DNA from: Edaphochlamys debaryana
Taxonomy: Eukaryota; Chlorophyta; Chlorophyceae; Chlamydomonadales
Length of the DNA stretch: 64,000 bases
Direction: 5' to 3'
Assembly: GCA_016858145.1 (NCBI GenBank)
Contig: JAEHOE010000006.1
Location: 248,001-312,000 of the forward strand
The translations under genes were made by a program, and so were the position numbers. The notes under the pieces are model-generated. The model saw only the letters and a list, made by a program, of their open reading frames with translations, did not search any database and was not told the origin of the DNA. This document shows, piece after piece, positions 35,335-47,453 of the stretch. Every line of letters begins with the position of its first letter. Within the stretch, counting starts at the first letter, position 1.

Positions 35335-36460
35335 TCCTGACATTGCCCTGTTGGAGACGCTGCGGCCGCACTGGGGGTCGCCGGCGCGAGCCGTTTGAGC
35401 CATTTGCCGGACCGCCTGAGCTGTGCGCTGCTATACGAACGGGAACGCAATAAGCCTCGGATCTGCGGGTATTGCTGCGGCGCCGAGGTCTGATTCCGGG
35501 GCCCGTGTGGATGAGGAGACGTGATGTAGAATGTTGCAATGGCTGATGGGTGGGATCTTTTGTACGATCCTGCCAGGCGGGCTGGGGCTGGCCACGAAAC
35601 GTACTGAGCAGGCTGCGCGAAGTGGCGCTAGCAGTTTTACGTCCTGCCTCTCTGCAAAGTGGGATGTCCTTTGGAAGGCCTGGCTGCGAAGGAACTTTGG
35701 GGCATAGGGCCATGGCTTGGGAGCGCATGCGGTGCTGATGGCAGGTTTGGGAGGCACGTGGGGAAACAAGCAATGCAGCACTTACCATGCCCAAGGCAGC
35801 GCAAACTCATGTGGAGCCACGCACAGCGGTGGAGATTTGGGATAGAGCCTTTCAGGGACCGTTCTGGCGGCACGTAAGGTGTCGGGCGGTGGGCACGTTG
35901 TGGGCATGTTGCACGCAACAAGTGATCGGTAGACATTTGATACATCAGATCTGTCATTTGCGGCCATTGGCTGTTAGCGCACTCCGCTGAGTGCGACCGG
36001 GAATGCGGGCACTGCGGGTCTTAGAGGCCGCGGGGGCACGCTGTCAGTAATGATTAAGGCGTGGGTGGGTGTACTGAGGGGCCGAGGGATGGCTTGACGG
36101 CGGTACGCGTGGGCGGATTGCCCTGTTAAAGAACCGTGACCGAGACCAACTGCGTCTGTCCCGCCCCACATTACGCTCATGCGAGGCTCACAGCATGCCT
36201 ACAGGCTTTACGACGCGGCCCAGCAACCACCAGCGAATCACGTTGCGACAGTCTGGGTCTCTGGGGCTCTGTACGGCCTCGCTGCCACGCACAGTCGTCT
36301 GGTTCGCTACCGCCCTGCCCCGGCCAAGGTGGAACACTCCTTCAGACTGATTCCAGCATTCCAGCCCCTTGCATTATTCGGTCGTAGTATGCCTTCAACC
36401 GCGTTCAGGCCCTGCTAACTCATCCAGCCCTGAGACCGCTGCCCCCTTCCTCGAGGCCGC
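35335..36460. other. Region between converging genes
   Basis: Lies between the stop of the low-complexity protein gene (+) and the stop of the MYND gene (-). No coding frame or TGTAA signal found on either strand. Confidence 0.4.
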
Positions 36461-39400
36461 TCACTTGCCCTTGGCCGCCGCCTGCTTGCACACCGCCTTG
36501 TGCCCCGCGGCCCAGTCGGCCCGCTGGCAGGTGGTGGAGCAATAGCGCACCGCCCCGCAGCCCCCGCAGCGCTGCAGCCTCAGCGCCGCCTCGCTCTCCC
36601 CCGCAAAGTTGTCGCACCCGGCCCAGCTGCACACTCGCGCGGCCGCGGGCGGTGCCGCCGTGCCGCCCCCCTCCGCCCCCTGCTCCGGCCCCTGCCCCAG
36701 ATACGTCTGCAGCGCCCGAGCCACCGCCACGAACGCCGCCGCGCCGCCCTCGGCCCCTGGCTCCGCTGCAGACGTCTCGGCCGCTCTCGCCGCCTCAAGC
36801 AGCCGCTCCACCGCACCCGCCAGCAGCGCCGCGCCCGCCTCCTCCAGAACGGCCTTGAACCGCTCAGCCGGCGCCGCCAGTCGGCCCGCATCGGGGCCCG
36901 CGGCCGCGCCATCCGGGCTCCCTCCCTCCCCGACCGGCCTCAGCCACCCGGCCACCTGTGGCCCCAGCTCCTCCTGTGCCCCTGCCACCATGAGCAGCCG
37001 CACCAGTGCCAACACCGCCTGACCGCCAGCCGCCCGCTCCCCCTCAAGCGCCAGCGCCGCCGCCGGTTGGGCCAGGACCGCCGCCGCCTCGGCGCCGCCG
37101 CCCAGCAGACCCTCGAGCCGCGCCGCCGGCTGCTCCGGCGGCGCCGCCAGCCAGCCCTGCCGCAGACCCACATCCAGGCAGGCGGCGGCGGCCGCCACCG
37201 CCTCCGCCACCACCCGTGCCCCCACGAGCGACGCCGCCACAGCCCGGGCCTCGGGCATACCGAGCCCCGCCCCGTTGGCAGGTCTACGGGCTTGCACGCA
37301 GGCCTCGCCGGTTCGCATCAGCCCCAGGCTAGCGGCCAGGAGCGGCCGCCACGCCCCCGCCAGCGCCCCCGCGGCCCGCACGTAGCCGCGCAGGAAGGCC
37401 GCCTGAGCGGAGCGCAGCGCCGCCGCCTGCGCCCCGGCCTCGGCCCCGGGGTCGGCTAGGGCTGGGCTGCGTAGGGCCGCCAGCTGCATGCCAGCCAGTA
37501 GCTCCAGCATCTCCACCAGCGCCTGCGGGCCGTCGAGCGCCCGCTGTGCGGCGGTGAGTGCCGGCAGCGCCATCGTCCGCGTGCCTCGCCCCGGCCCCAC
37601 CGCCCCGGCCCCAGCGCCCGCAGCGCCAGACCCAGGGGCGGGAGTGCCGCCGGGCTGCTTGGCGGCGGCGGAGGCCGCGGCCTGCTCCGCCCGCAGCGCC
37701 GCGCGTGACGCCAGCTTGCTTAGTGTGAGGAGGAGGTCTGCCACCTCGCCCGCAGAGGCGGCAGGGGCGGCGGCCGCGGGCGCTGCTGTGGTGGGGGCGG
37801 CGGCGGAGGCTGTGGCGGGGTCCAGGTGGAGGAAGAAGGGCAGGAGCTTGAAGGTGAGGGCGATGGTCGAGTCCCCGGCGCCCTCGGGCCGCCGCGCGGC
37901 GTGCAGGCGCAGCAGCGAGTGGGCGGTGCGCAGCCAGCCGCAGGCGGAAAGGCGGGAGGACAGGGCGGCGCGGGCGCCGGCGTCGATTGCGCGCAGGCCT
38001 GAGGATGCGGGCAGACCGCGAGGGCGGTGGGGGCACAGGGACGGAGTGGGCTTGTGCAGACGGTGAATCCCCTACCGCAAGACACGGCCGGAGGCAAGTG
38101 GGCGCTGCAAACTGCCCGAGTGTCGATGGGCCCCGCCGATGCTAGGGTCGCACGCAGGCTGTCCTGCATGCCTGCGTGCACGCACCACAGTCCTTGGCGG
38201 TCACCAGCACCTCCAGCGCCCCCAGCAGGGTGGCCGAGATGGACTCCCACTCGCTCATGCCGTACGACGAAGCGCCGCCAACGGACAGCGCGTTGGGGTC
38301 GCCCGGCCGCCGCGTCTCCGCCACCACCGCCCCCAGGCCCCACCACAGCGCCTCGGTCGCCGAGGGCACAGCGTCCAGCAGCTGGGGCCGCGGTGGGAGG
38401 GGGATGAGGAGACAGAGGGAGCACAAACTGATGAGGAGACAGAGGGGCTGGGTGACTTGCTGAGGTTGGGGACTATGGCGAGGTAGTCATCCACACAGGC
38501 TGGGGTGAAGTACAGCAATACCTGTCCCGTGCGGTTCATCAACCGTACGCCCCCCACGCCTCCCCCGAGCGCTCCCAACGCACCTCCGACGCCGGCGTCA
38601 GGGGAGAAAAGCGCCACATCCCCCGCAGCACCGCCCCCGCCATCTTCACCACGCGCAGGCTCCACTCCTGCATGCCTAGGCTGCCGCCCGCCCGCACCAC
38701 CCTGCACGCCGCCTCCATAACCCGGGCCAGCAGCGCCGCGCACTCGGGTGCGCGCGCCAGCGAGGGGAGGGGGGCCGCCGCGGCCCCGGCTGCAGCCCCT
38801 GCGCCGCTCAGGTAGACGCCGCTCCGCAGCAGCAGCAGAGTGCACAGCAGGGGGTCGGTCTGGGAGAGGCAATGCGGCGGGCGCGGGGCGAGCCTCATGC
38901 CTGGGCAAGTGGATAATCCAAGACCCAAGGAGACCCGTCTTGCCCTTCGCCCCTTCCCAAGCCTCAAGCCTTTCCACAAGCCCGCCCATCCACCGCCCAC
39001 CGGGCCAACGCTTTGGCCCCATGCTCTCAACCCCATCCTTCCCCAACACCCCATCCCACCCACCTGCGTCAGCATGGCCGTGGCCAGCGCTGAGTCGTCC
39101 TTTTCCGCATCCAGCCGTGCGCCGGGCCCCGGCCCCAGCGCCCGACGCACCAGGCGCACCACCGACACCCGGTCCAGCAGCGGCACGCCGCAGCTGCCGC
39201 CGCCGCCGCCGCCGCCCCCGTCCTCGTCAGCATCCGCGTCGTTGGCGCTCGCGTCGAAGCGCGGCCGCCGGCCCGTGCGCGCCGCCTCCGCCACCGCCGC
39301 CGCCTGGTCCATGAGCCACCGCTCCAGCAGCGCACGCTGCAGCCACAGCACGCGCGGCGCGGACAGCAGCGCGGCGCACTCGTGGGCCAGCGCCTCTGCC

Positions 39401-40931
39401 GCCGTCACGGCCGCCGCCGCTGGCGCCTCCTCTGCGCCGTCATCACCCGGCGGAGGCTGCTCCAGTGAGGTCACGATCGAGTGCCCGATGGTGGCCAGGT
39501 AGGAGATGGAGGTGGCGGAGCAGCAGATCACGTGCTTGATCTCGCGCAGGTAGGTCTGCATGCCCTGCGCGGCGGCGGCGCCGTACGGCACCCCCGCGGG
39601 CGGCGGCGGCAGGGCCAGTACGGCGCCCGCCATGACGTCCACGAGTGACGAGGCGGCGAGGCTGGAGAGGAGGCGGCGGTGCGCAACCAGCAGGTTGGGG
39701 AGGCCGGGCGGCGCTCCGGGCGCGGTGGCGGCACCGGCAGCGGGGGCAGCGGCGGCGGGCGGGAAGGCGCTGGCGGCGCCGAGCAGGCTGTCACCGCCGC
39801 CGCCGAGCTTGAATTGCTGGATGTTAAGAGTTGCAGTGAGGTAGGAGCAGGCGAGGATCTCGTAAACCACGGCGCAGGCGTTGTTCATTACGTTGGCCCG
39901 TATGACCGCCATCTGGTTCAGCGTGCCCAGCACGGCGCCGGAGCCCAGCACGCCCCGCACGGACTCGGGGTCCAGCAGGGCCCCAGTGAGGCCCTCTAGG
40001 GCCCGGGTGATCGTCTCGGGGCTGGTGGCGGCGGCGGCGGCGGGCGCGCAGCGGCGGCGCATGGCATCCAGGACGCCCGCCAGCGCCGCCGCCAGCTCCG
40101 GTGCCGTCAGCTGGTACAGCAGCGCGGCGGCGCCGTCGGCGACCGTGGCGCCGCCGCCGCCAGGCACCGGTGTGCGTGCCGCCAGCTTGCCCCTGAAGGT
40201 GGCGGTCGCGGTGCGGCGGAGGGTGCGGCCGGCCAGCATGAACGTAAGCAGGCAGGCGCCTGCCATACTGTCGTGGGGTGGTCGGGTGGCACGGCAGGGT
40301 CAACGGCAGATCTTTGGGATGGGTAAGGTAATGGTGCTGGTGCCCTGCTGTAAGGCTGGAGCGGTGCGGCTGCTTGGACGCGGTCCCTCTGCTACCGCAC
40401 CGCCGCCGCACCCACCCACCACCCACCCACCCGCACACGTGCTGGTACTGGCCGTCGCCCTCGCTGGTGCCCCCCGCAGCCGCCGCCTGCAGCCTGGCCG
40501 CGGCCGCCTGCAGCGCCGCCGTGGTCCTCGGCACCGCCTGCGTGCTCAGCAGCACCTGCGTCAGCCGCACGCCCATGGACACGCTGGCCTCGTCATCGGG
40601 GTGCCTGCAACGTGGAAGGGAAGGTAGGGGGATCCCCTCGGGCGGCACCCGCATAAGAAGCCCTTTGCACTGCAGGGTTAAATAGAGTCCAAATTGTGCA
40701 CATAACGCTGTATGCGACTCACAAAGCGTCTATCGGTCCCGGGTTGCCGGGCGCGGACGAAGGGGCCATTTCTCGGTTTATTAAATCGCCGACGTCTTGA
40801 ATCACGTCAATATGTTGTTCTCTCCTCTGCGCACTTGCCACAAACTGCTCCCATACGGTGTTCTGCTTGACCAAAAGTTGGCGTGCCTCGTTCAGCCTTG
40901 CAGCGATTTGCGCTGGGCTAGAAGCAGCCAT
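36461..40931 (-). CDS. Large helical protein with C-terminal MYND zinc finger (6 exons, ~1196 aa)
   Basis: Exons in order of translation: 40723-40931, 40437-40604, 39064-40267, 38584-38859, 38186-38381, 36461-37998. The last ~55 residues are a MYND finger: CSWAGC, then CGGCGAVRYCSTTCQRADW, then H-x3-C, giving the C-C-C-C-C-C-H-C zinc ligands. MYND fingers bind proline-rich peptides in other proteins; algae of this group carry many such genes with long Ala/Leu-rich upstream regions, and the function here is unknown. The remainder is Ala-rich and probably all-helical, with no enzymatic motif. Exon structure was checked against the partial duplicate at 47.5-51.3 kb, where the first five introns are in the same places and phases. 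The start is MAASSPAQI. Confidence 0.8.
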
Positions 40932-42339
40932 GTTTGCTGCTGCAATACACAAGGGTGCGTTGTATAGGGGTGCTAGTGTTAACGACGTCGCTGCAAGTCT
41001 ATAGGGGCTCCGCCAGCCGGCACCGAGCTGGCACGCCCCCCTCCTGAACCCCCGCAGTCCCCGGCCCGTCGCCCAGCCCTCCCCGCCCGAACAACCGCCT
41101 AACCCCCGCTCCCGCCGCCCCCGCCGGTCTCTGACCCCTGCCCGCCCAGCCCCGGCCCGGTTCGTACTGCACTAGCCGAACTACTACCTGCAGCAACACC
41201 ACAGGCTCGACGCTGCGCTTCACGTGTTCACAGGGGGCCTCGATGCCAGGCAAGTACCGTTTGCGCGCGCAGGTGCAGTCTCCGCGCGCGTTGCGGCATG
41301 ACCTGCGTTCAGCACGATTCAACAGCATCCCCCCTCATCGCATAGCATCTAGCATAGCCACTCAACGGGATCACCGACTAGATACATCGTCCACGCGTAC
41401 CGCTCCGTGTGGTGCAAGATACGTGTGTGCCGTACTGGGGCTATGCCCACCGACCCCCCTCATCGCACTGGCTGCACTGCCAGTAGTAGTAGAGCTATAA
41501 AGGGGCCCAGCGTAGATCCGGAACGTTGCGGCCCCCGCGTGGTGTCACCCCCGTTCACAACAAGAACCTCGCTTTACATGCGACTAACTGTGGGAATTTG
41601 CAGGTCCTGACGGGGTTTGGAGGTACGGGTAGCGTGCGGACAGCTCCCAGGTGGAATGCATGCCAGATGCAGGCGGGATGAGGGTTCAGGGGTCGGGGCC
41701 TTGGGTAGGATTCAAGTCTGCCCAAGGAAGGGCACTCGCTTGCTTGGCACTCCTGTTCTTATCTTCTTAACCCCAGGAAGGATGAAAGTTGGGGGTACTC
41801 GGCGATAACAGGGCAAGCCATTGCTGTTGTTACACGCTCAAGGGCCTGAGTGGGCCAGAATGATGTGTGTCCAGTGAAGTGCACCACTGCACCACCATTG
41901 CTCCACACAGCCCCCGGGCCAGGTATATGAGTATATGATACATTGGCCCAGGATGTAGCTGCTAGACTACTGTTAAAGTCAAGCAACGCAGCCCTGGTGC
42001 TTCAAGCGCGGCAAGCAAGGTCGGTCCGAGGGTGCGCACGGGCCTGGCCCAACTTCAATCCATCTTCATGTCAAGCGCCGTTCTTGAGCGGGGCGTTGAG
42101 AGAGATCCCGTACAGCCCACGTCTATATGTTCAGGAATTTCCACGACCACACCCATGTACTTAGCCAATCATACAACACCCTTGTCATGGTCCAGGCAGA
42201 GGCCCCGGGCGTGAATCGCATGTTTATGTGTGCAGGCACCCATCTAAACAAGGGTGTCTGTCCTCCTCAGGACAGGGAAAAGGGCCGAGCCCCAAACCCC
42301 GCGAGGCCGGGCAGCACACGGGGTAATCGCCCCCCCGAG
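40932..42339. other. MYND gene promoter region and unassigned DNA left of the LTR element
   Basis: Contains the 5' side of the MYND gene. Small open frames exist (for example minus strand 41759-41986) but none is recognisable. The right boundary is the target site of the retrotransposon (CCGAG). Confidence 0.4.
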
Positions 42340-42727
42340 TGTTGTAGCGTGACCGGAAGGGCACGTGACGTTTCAGATACTCTGTTACGTGTCGAGTGAC
42401 TCGTACACAGTGTGAAGGCCTCGGTTACCCAACCGGGCCTATGCTCCCGACCTCCAGGGCTCTATCGCTGAGTCCTGTGAGCATACTCAGATGCCGTGCT
42501 ATCGGATGATAGCAACGCATGCGAACAGACGCTTAGAACCCGGGGTTACTGTCCCTACGGCTTCTGCCTGTGCGCAGGTGCCGTACGGGACCTCCCCTTG
42601 AAATAGCCTTCGCTGGCTCGTAGCCAGACACTTCGGACGAGGCTAGCAAACCTCAAGCGTTGTGTGCCGGGTCATAACCGGCCTAAGACATTCGTTACGC
42701 TGACGCTAGACTCGCTATCCGACAACA
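42340..42727 (+). repeat. 5' LTR
   Basis: 388 bp, TG...CA termini with the inverted hexamer TGTTGT/ACAACA. Same length as, and seemingly identical to, the 3' LTR. Confidence 0.95.
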
Positions 42728-44999
42728 TCTTTGGTGTCTTAGCAACTTCTGACCCTGCGCCTCGGCGGATGCCGCAGATGGCTTGAGCCTTCTGCCTTTG
42801 TGACTGCTGTTCACTTGATGTGCGGCGCCTTGCCGTCGCTGTTGATAAGTGTGGAAATGAAGCGACGCGGTGCGCACGCACGCGCCTCTGAACGTGTTTG
42901 TCCTCTGCGAAGGACACTGATAGCCACGTACTGAATAGGCGCGCTTGCGCCCCTAGCTTCGCATGTGTCGGGCCGACATGGAGCTCACATGTGTCCGCCC
43001 ATCTTCTGCACCTTCTGCGCCTGCGCGGTTGCACCCTTTGATGCAGAAGTCTGCTCGGATGAGCAACCTTGAACTCGTTGCAAGTCGATGGAAATCGTGT
43101 GACCGCTCGCCTGCTGCTCCGCGTTACTGACCCGCACAAGCGTGCGCCTTGCACGCCGGAGAAAGGAAAGAGTGATGCCGTGTGGAAACACGATGACCTG
43201 CGTGCTGAGCTTGGCCAAAGCAGACGGCGACACCCCACGACACCCCTGCTGCCCGCCCGGCACGCGGTCCGCGGTACTTTCGCCCATACCGCTCGAAACA
43301 GAGGCTTGGAAGTTGAGCTTCCCGGAATCCAGCGCTACAGAGCCGAAGTGCACCACAGCTGACCTTTGGGGCTGCCCACACACGTGCGTGTGTGCCCAAC
43401 CCCCACGCTGATGACCTGCTCTGCCGAAAGGCCCGGAGCCGTCGCTGTGTGTGCACCTGTACGCTTGGCCTGATTGGGTTCGAGTCCCCCCCTTGGCGAA
43501 CGCCGTGTGCCTTGAGCCCGGCCTGCAGACTGTGCACCTTCCTGTGCCCCGTGCTCCTCTGCGTTGATCAGGGTACAGCCCTGTGTCTGATTCCTCTGTA
43601 GACTTGATCCTGACCATTCCTGAAGCGCTTGATTGACTCGAATGCGCTGGCTTGGTGTTGGGCAGGGTACTCACGACCCGGTGTGGCTCGCGGAGTAGCT
43701 GTCCTTGAAGCGCACCCTGCCCCCGCCTGACGCTTCAGATGAGCCGTGAAGAACACGGCGCCCCAAGTCGCTCTGCTAGACCCGTGCGGACAGTTGGTTC
43801 GGCTCGACTTGTCTCGCCCGCGCGCCTCCGTGAGAAACCCGCCAATTGATCACCGTGTGGGCCCAAGGCATGTGTCCGATGGTGTGTCATACCACGTACC
43901 CTGCTGTCCCGGTGTTGAACACGGAAAGGCTGCGCTTGCTCCAGTCTGCGTCTCCTGATCCCCAGTCGGTACTAGTGTTGCTACGTGTTGACGTCAACCG
44001 TACTGAGCGCTCAAACCCGTGCTCTCTGACATGCGGGCCTTTGGCCTTGCAAAGGAGCAATCCCCGGAAAGGGACCTGCTATCCCGGTACACGGTCTTAG
44101 CACCAGCCTTGGTTCCAGCTGACGCCCGAACTCCAGCTCGACTCGCCGTCAGCGTCAGCCTCAGCGACAGTTCAGCGTCAGTCCGTCCATGACCGTGTAC
44201 CGTGGGTGACGCACTCCTTTTGGTTTCACGAACAGCACGAGAGGCACCACGTGCCGGCTAGGCTGCGGGGACGCCCGCTCAAGCCAAGCCCAACGTTCAG
44301 GCATCAGGGCTCGCGCCCTAAGTGCGCTGATCCGTGAGCGCTGGGATCTGGATGGACCCGCATGAGGTAGCGGTCGGTATGACCTGCTGGCCTGCCTCGC
44401 GCATACCTGCTGCGCTGGAGGCTTGACGGCCACACATGAACACCCTCTTGCATGCTGCTGGATGCGCTGTCGGGGCTGCGACCCCTCTCAGGCCTTAGCG
44501 GTGAATGAACCGCATGAGTGAAAGGGCAACACTCTTGCAGAGCGCCCTCCCTTTTACTCTGGACCCTGTTGGCCACAGACATAACAGGCTTTCGGGGCAG
44601 AGGGACCTAGGACCCAGGAGGGTCCTCTTCTCGTAGGGGAGGGGGCGAGGGGCCGTAGGCCCGGGTCCGCCCCGGATGGGTGCGGGCCGCTCTGTGGCCC
44701 TCCCTGGATGGGTGAGGGCATGCCGCCCCAAGTGGGACCCCCCCGGACGGGCGGGGCCCTGCCTTCCCTAATGGAGTCTCCCCGGATGGGGGTGAGCTGG
44801 TCTCTCCCTGGATCTCCCTGGATGGGGAGGATCTGCCTTCCCTCATGGGCCCTCCCTGAATGGTTGGGAGTCGGCCCCTCTCTAATCTGGATCCTCTGGA
44901 CGGATGCCACGTCTGGACAGAATGTGCGTCCACGGCAGGGCTACATGCCTGCGGTCTCCTGGGTCCAGTGCTCTGCCAATGTGGCTCAACTGGCAAGGA
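42728..44999. other. Scrambled interior of the LTR element
   Basis: No plus-strand gag or polymerase frame. On the minus strand, two short pieces look retroelement-like: a zinc-knuckle-like start CYVCGQQG near 44560-44585 and a stretch around 44165-44433 (VLFVKPKG...TVMDGLTLN) that resembles the beginning of a Gypsy reverse transcriptase. If correct, part of the interior is inverted relative to the integrase. 44620-44880 holds short degenerate repeats of a CCTGGATGGG-like unit. Confidence 0.35.
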
Positions 45000-46438
45000 T
45001 CCCGGAGGATCCTACCCCCGAGAGGAGAGAGAGAGTGAGAGGAAGATCGTCGTATCTAACGACCCTAAAGTGCGCAGAGAGTTCATTGCTCGCGCGCACT
45101 CCGACCCCCTGGCTGGTCACCCCGGAAGGGACGGCACGGCTGCTATCCTGCGCCGCCGCCTGACCTGCCTGGCCTTCTCTGATTGCTGATGTGGCTGCTG
45201 AATACGTGTCTGGCTGCTAAACCTGCCAACGTAAGCCTGCCTCGGGAAAACCCCTTGGTACCGCTTCAGCCCCTTGAAAATTTCCCTCTGAACCATGGGA
45301 GAGCGTGTCCATGGACTTCGTGTTTGGACTGCCTCCAACCCAGGGCCGTGCTAACGACGGTGTTCTGGTGTTCGTTGATCGACTGACCAAAATGGTTCAC
45401 CTGGTGCCGTGCAAGGAAAAGGGCCTTAACGGGCGCAAGGCTGCTGAGCTGTTCTTCTCCACGGTTGTGCGGTTACACGGGGTGCCGCTGTCCGTTGTCG
45501 CGGACAGGGACCCGCGGTGGACTGGCGACTTTATGGAGACGCTGATGGCTAGGCTTGGAACCCGACGGAACTTGTCCTCGGCTTTCCATCCCGAATCCGA
45601 CGGGCAGACTGAGCGAGTTAACCGAGTTCTCGGAGATATGCTCCGCAACTACTGTGACTCGTCTTCTCAGGCCCAGTGGGATCGCTGGCTGCCCGCAGCA
45701 GAATTCGCCATCAACAATGCTCGCAACCGGTCGACCGGAGAGTCACCCTTCTTCCTGAATTACGGTTTCCACCCTCGCACTCCGCTGCTGCGCGAGTTGG
45801 CAGGAGGTGACCCTGACGCGCGTCGCTACATTGAGACGTACGCAACACGCCTGGCTGCCGCTCGGCGGTGTTTGCAAGAAGCGCAAGAGCACGCAAAATC
45901 TGATGCTGACCGCCACCGCCGACCCTCGCCGTTTGCGCCTGGGCAACTGGTTTGGCTAAGTACTCGAAACCTGAACATGGGCCCTGGCCCTCAGAAGCTG
46001 ATGCCGCGGTACATCGGACCTTTTCCGATAACCGAGGATGTGGGAGGTCGGGGCGTCGCGTTTCGCCTGGCCCTGCCCTCTGAATACGCGTTTCACAACG
46101 TGTTTCATGCTTCGCTGCTTCGGCCTTATGTTCCGTCCGCTGATGGAACGCCGACGGGTGTAAACCCCCCTGACACGGCTCCGGCGGCAGCCCCCGAGGC
46201 TGCGCCGCCTGCCCCCGTGGTTGCGGTTGATGCCGCGGGACGCCCAACCGCCAAGGTTGAAGCGATCCTTCGCCACGAGACCAAGCAGCTGCGCACTCGT
46301 CAAATGCACCGCTTTTTGGTCAAGTGGGAGGGCTTGCCCCGTGAGGCAGCCTCCTGGGTAGCAGATGCTGCCATCACTGACAGGGCGCTGGTGGATGCCT
46401 ACTGGGCAGCCCAGCCCGTGCCCATGGACTCTTCGTGA
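45000..46438 (+). pseudogene. Integrase with chromodomain (3' part of pol), N-terminal part broken
   Basis: The HHCC zinc-binding region upstream of 45305 is interrupted: a frame ending at 45189 carries the two-histidine half (ARAHSDPLAGHPGR), and the two-cysteine half falls in another frame with stops. From 45305 the frame is open for 377 residues to 46438. It contains the DD35E core: the Asp of SMDFVFGLP (residue 4), Asp67 in VVADRDPRW and Glu103 in SDGQTERVNR, with exactly 35 residues between the last two. A GPFPI/HNVFHASLLRPY region typical of Gypsy integrases follows, then a chromodomain (HRFLVKWEGLP...SWV) that in chromoviruses directs insertion towards particular chromatin. The core domain is intact while the rest of pol is lost. 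Confidence 0.88.
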
Positions 46439-46476
46439 AATCTGTTGAGGACAACAGCTCCTAAGAAGGGGCGTGA

Positions 46477-46864
46477 TGTTGTAGCGTGACCGGAAGGGCA
46501 CGTGACGTTTCAGATACTCTGTTACGTGTCGAGTGACTCGTACACAGTGTGAAGGCCTCGGTTACCCAACCGGGCCTATGCTCCCGACCTCCAGGGCTCT
46601 ATCGCTGAGTCCTGTGAGCATACTCAGATGCCGTGCTATCGGATGATAGCAACGCATGCGAACAGACGCTTAGAACCCGGGGTTACTGTCCCTACGGCTT
46701 CTGCCTGTGCGCAGGTGCCGTACGGGACCTCCCCTTGAAATAGCCTTCGCTGGCTCGTAGCCAGACACTTCGGACGAGGCTAGCAAACCTCAAGCGTTGT
46801 GTGCCGGGTCATAACCGGCCTAAGACATTCGTTACGCTGACGCTAGACTCGCTATCCGACAACA
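46477..46864 (+). repeat. 3' LTR
   Basis: 388 bp, matching the 5' LTR at every position I compared; followed directly by CCGAG, the repeated target site. Confidence 0.95.
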
Positions 46865-47353
46865 CCGAGAGCCTGACGGCGGGGGCTCAGCCCAAAAATG
46901 ACGCGGCCATGTGGGTTCCCTGTCCTGGAACCCACGTCAGCTCCCCCCCTCCAATGCAGACCTGGACGCCCCCTCCCCTACCTGCCCCTGGACAAAGGAC
47001 AGCCGGTCATTGAAGGAACACACTGGCCAATAGTGCACAGCGCTGATTCCGCTGAACTATGCATACACCCGGCACTCGGCATACACCACTGCGGAGCGCC
47101 ATGCCTGCTTGCCGATTCCCGCTGCCTTCTCTCTCACACAGCGTTCAAAGAATTGGGCTTGATCGCCCCGCCCTTTCTCTGGATGCACCCCACACCAGCT
47201 CACTGGAATTGTCCAATTAAATATCACTATTGACACAGATCACCACCCTCGGCGCCGCACCACACTGTTTGTACACTGAAATTGTCCAATGAAATATCAC
47301 TATTGACGCACAACACCACCCTCGGCGCCGCACTACACTTTACAAGTTCGCTC
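46865..47353. other. Short stretch between LTR element and rearrangement, with a tandem ~70-bp duplication
   Basis: At about 47207-47277 and 47280-47345 two copies of a ~65-70-bp unit stand in tandem. Each contains ATTGTCCAAT, AATATCACTATTGAC and CCACCCTCGGCGCCGCAC. CCAAT cores in each make a duplicated promoter segment plausible. No coding frame recognised. Confidence 0.6.
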
Positions 47354-47445
47354 ATGGTACCTGCGCCATTGAAGGCCAGAAGGCTCGCGACTGCAGCGCC
47401 GTACGCTCAGGCTCTGCCGACCTCAACTTGCAACGAGGAAGCCCA
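47354..47445 (+). pseudogene. Duplicated start-exon fragment of the TPR/HAT-like gene
   Basis: From its ATG the first 30 codons align without gaps to the start of the gene at 51678, sharing LATA, AQAL and TSTCNEEA and matching at about 20 of 30 residues. After CNEEA the similarity stops and the sequence runs into DNA antisense to the truncated MYND copy. It is a captured 5' gene fragment; the frame stays open on the plus strand to 48052. Confidence 0.75.
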
Positions 47446-47453
47446 GCGCGCCT

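Larger units (their letters stand above)
42340..46864 (+). mobile_element. Ty3/Gypsy chromovirus-type LTR retrotransposon, internally defective
   Basis: Two 388-bp LTRs begin TGTTGT and end ACAACA, and I see no difference between them. The element is flanked by the 5-bp direct repeat CCGAG, a target-site duplication. A primer-binding-site candidate starts with TGG at 42732, four bases inside the 5' LTR, and a purine tract lies at 46463-46473. The interior is only about 3.75 kb. It has a near-complete integrase with chromodomain at its 3' end, but upstream the frame is broken by stops and I find no full gag, protease, reverse transcriptase or RNase H. The element is therefore probably non-autonomous, yet recently inserted. 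Confidence 0.93.

Noticed and set aside
41759..41986. 75-residue minus-strand frame near the LTR element
   Set aside because: No similarity recognised, no splice partners, and length is within chance expectation.
43480..43500. GGTTCGAGTCC, a tRNA B-box-like sequence within the LTR element
   Set aside because: No acceptor stem, D arm or anticodon arm can be drawn around it, and the T stem does not pair well. It is probably chance.
42985..43674. Minus-strand frame in the LTR element as an aspartic protease or captured gene
   Set aside because: No DTG/DSG catalytic motif could be identified with confidence.
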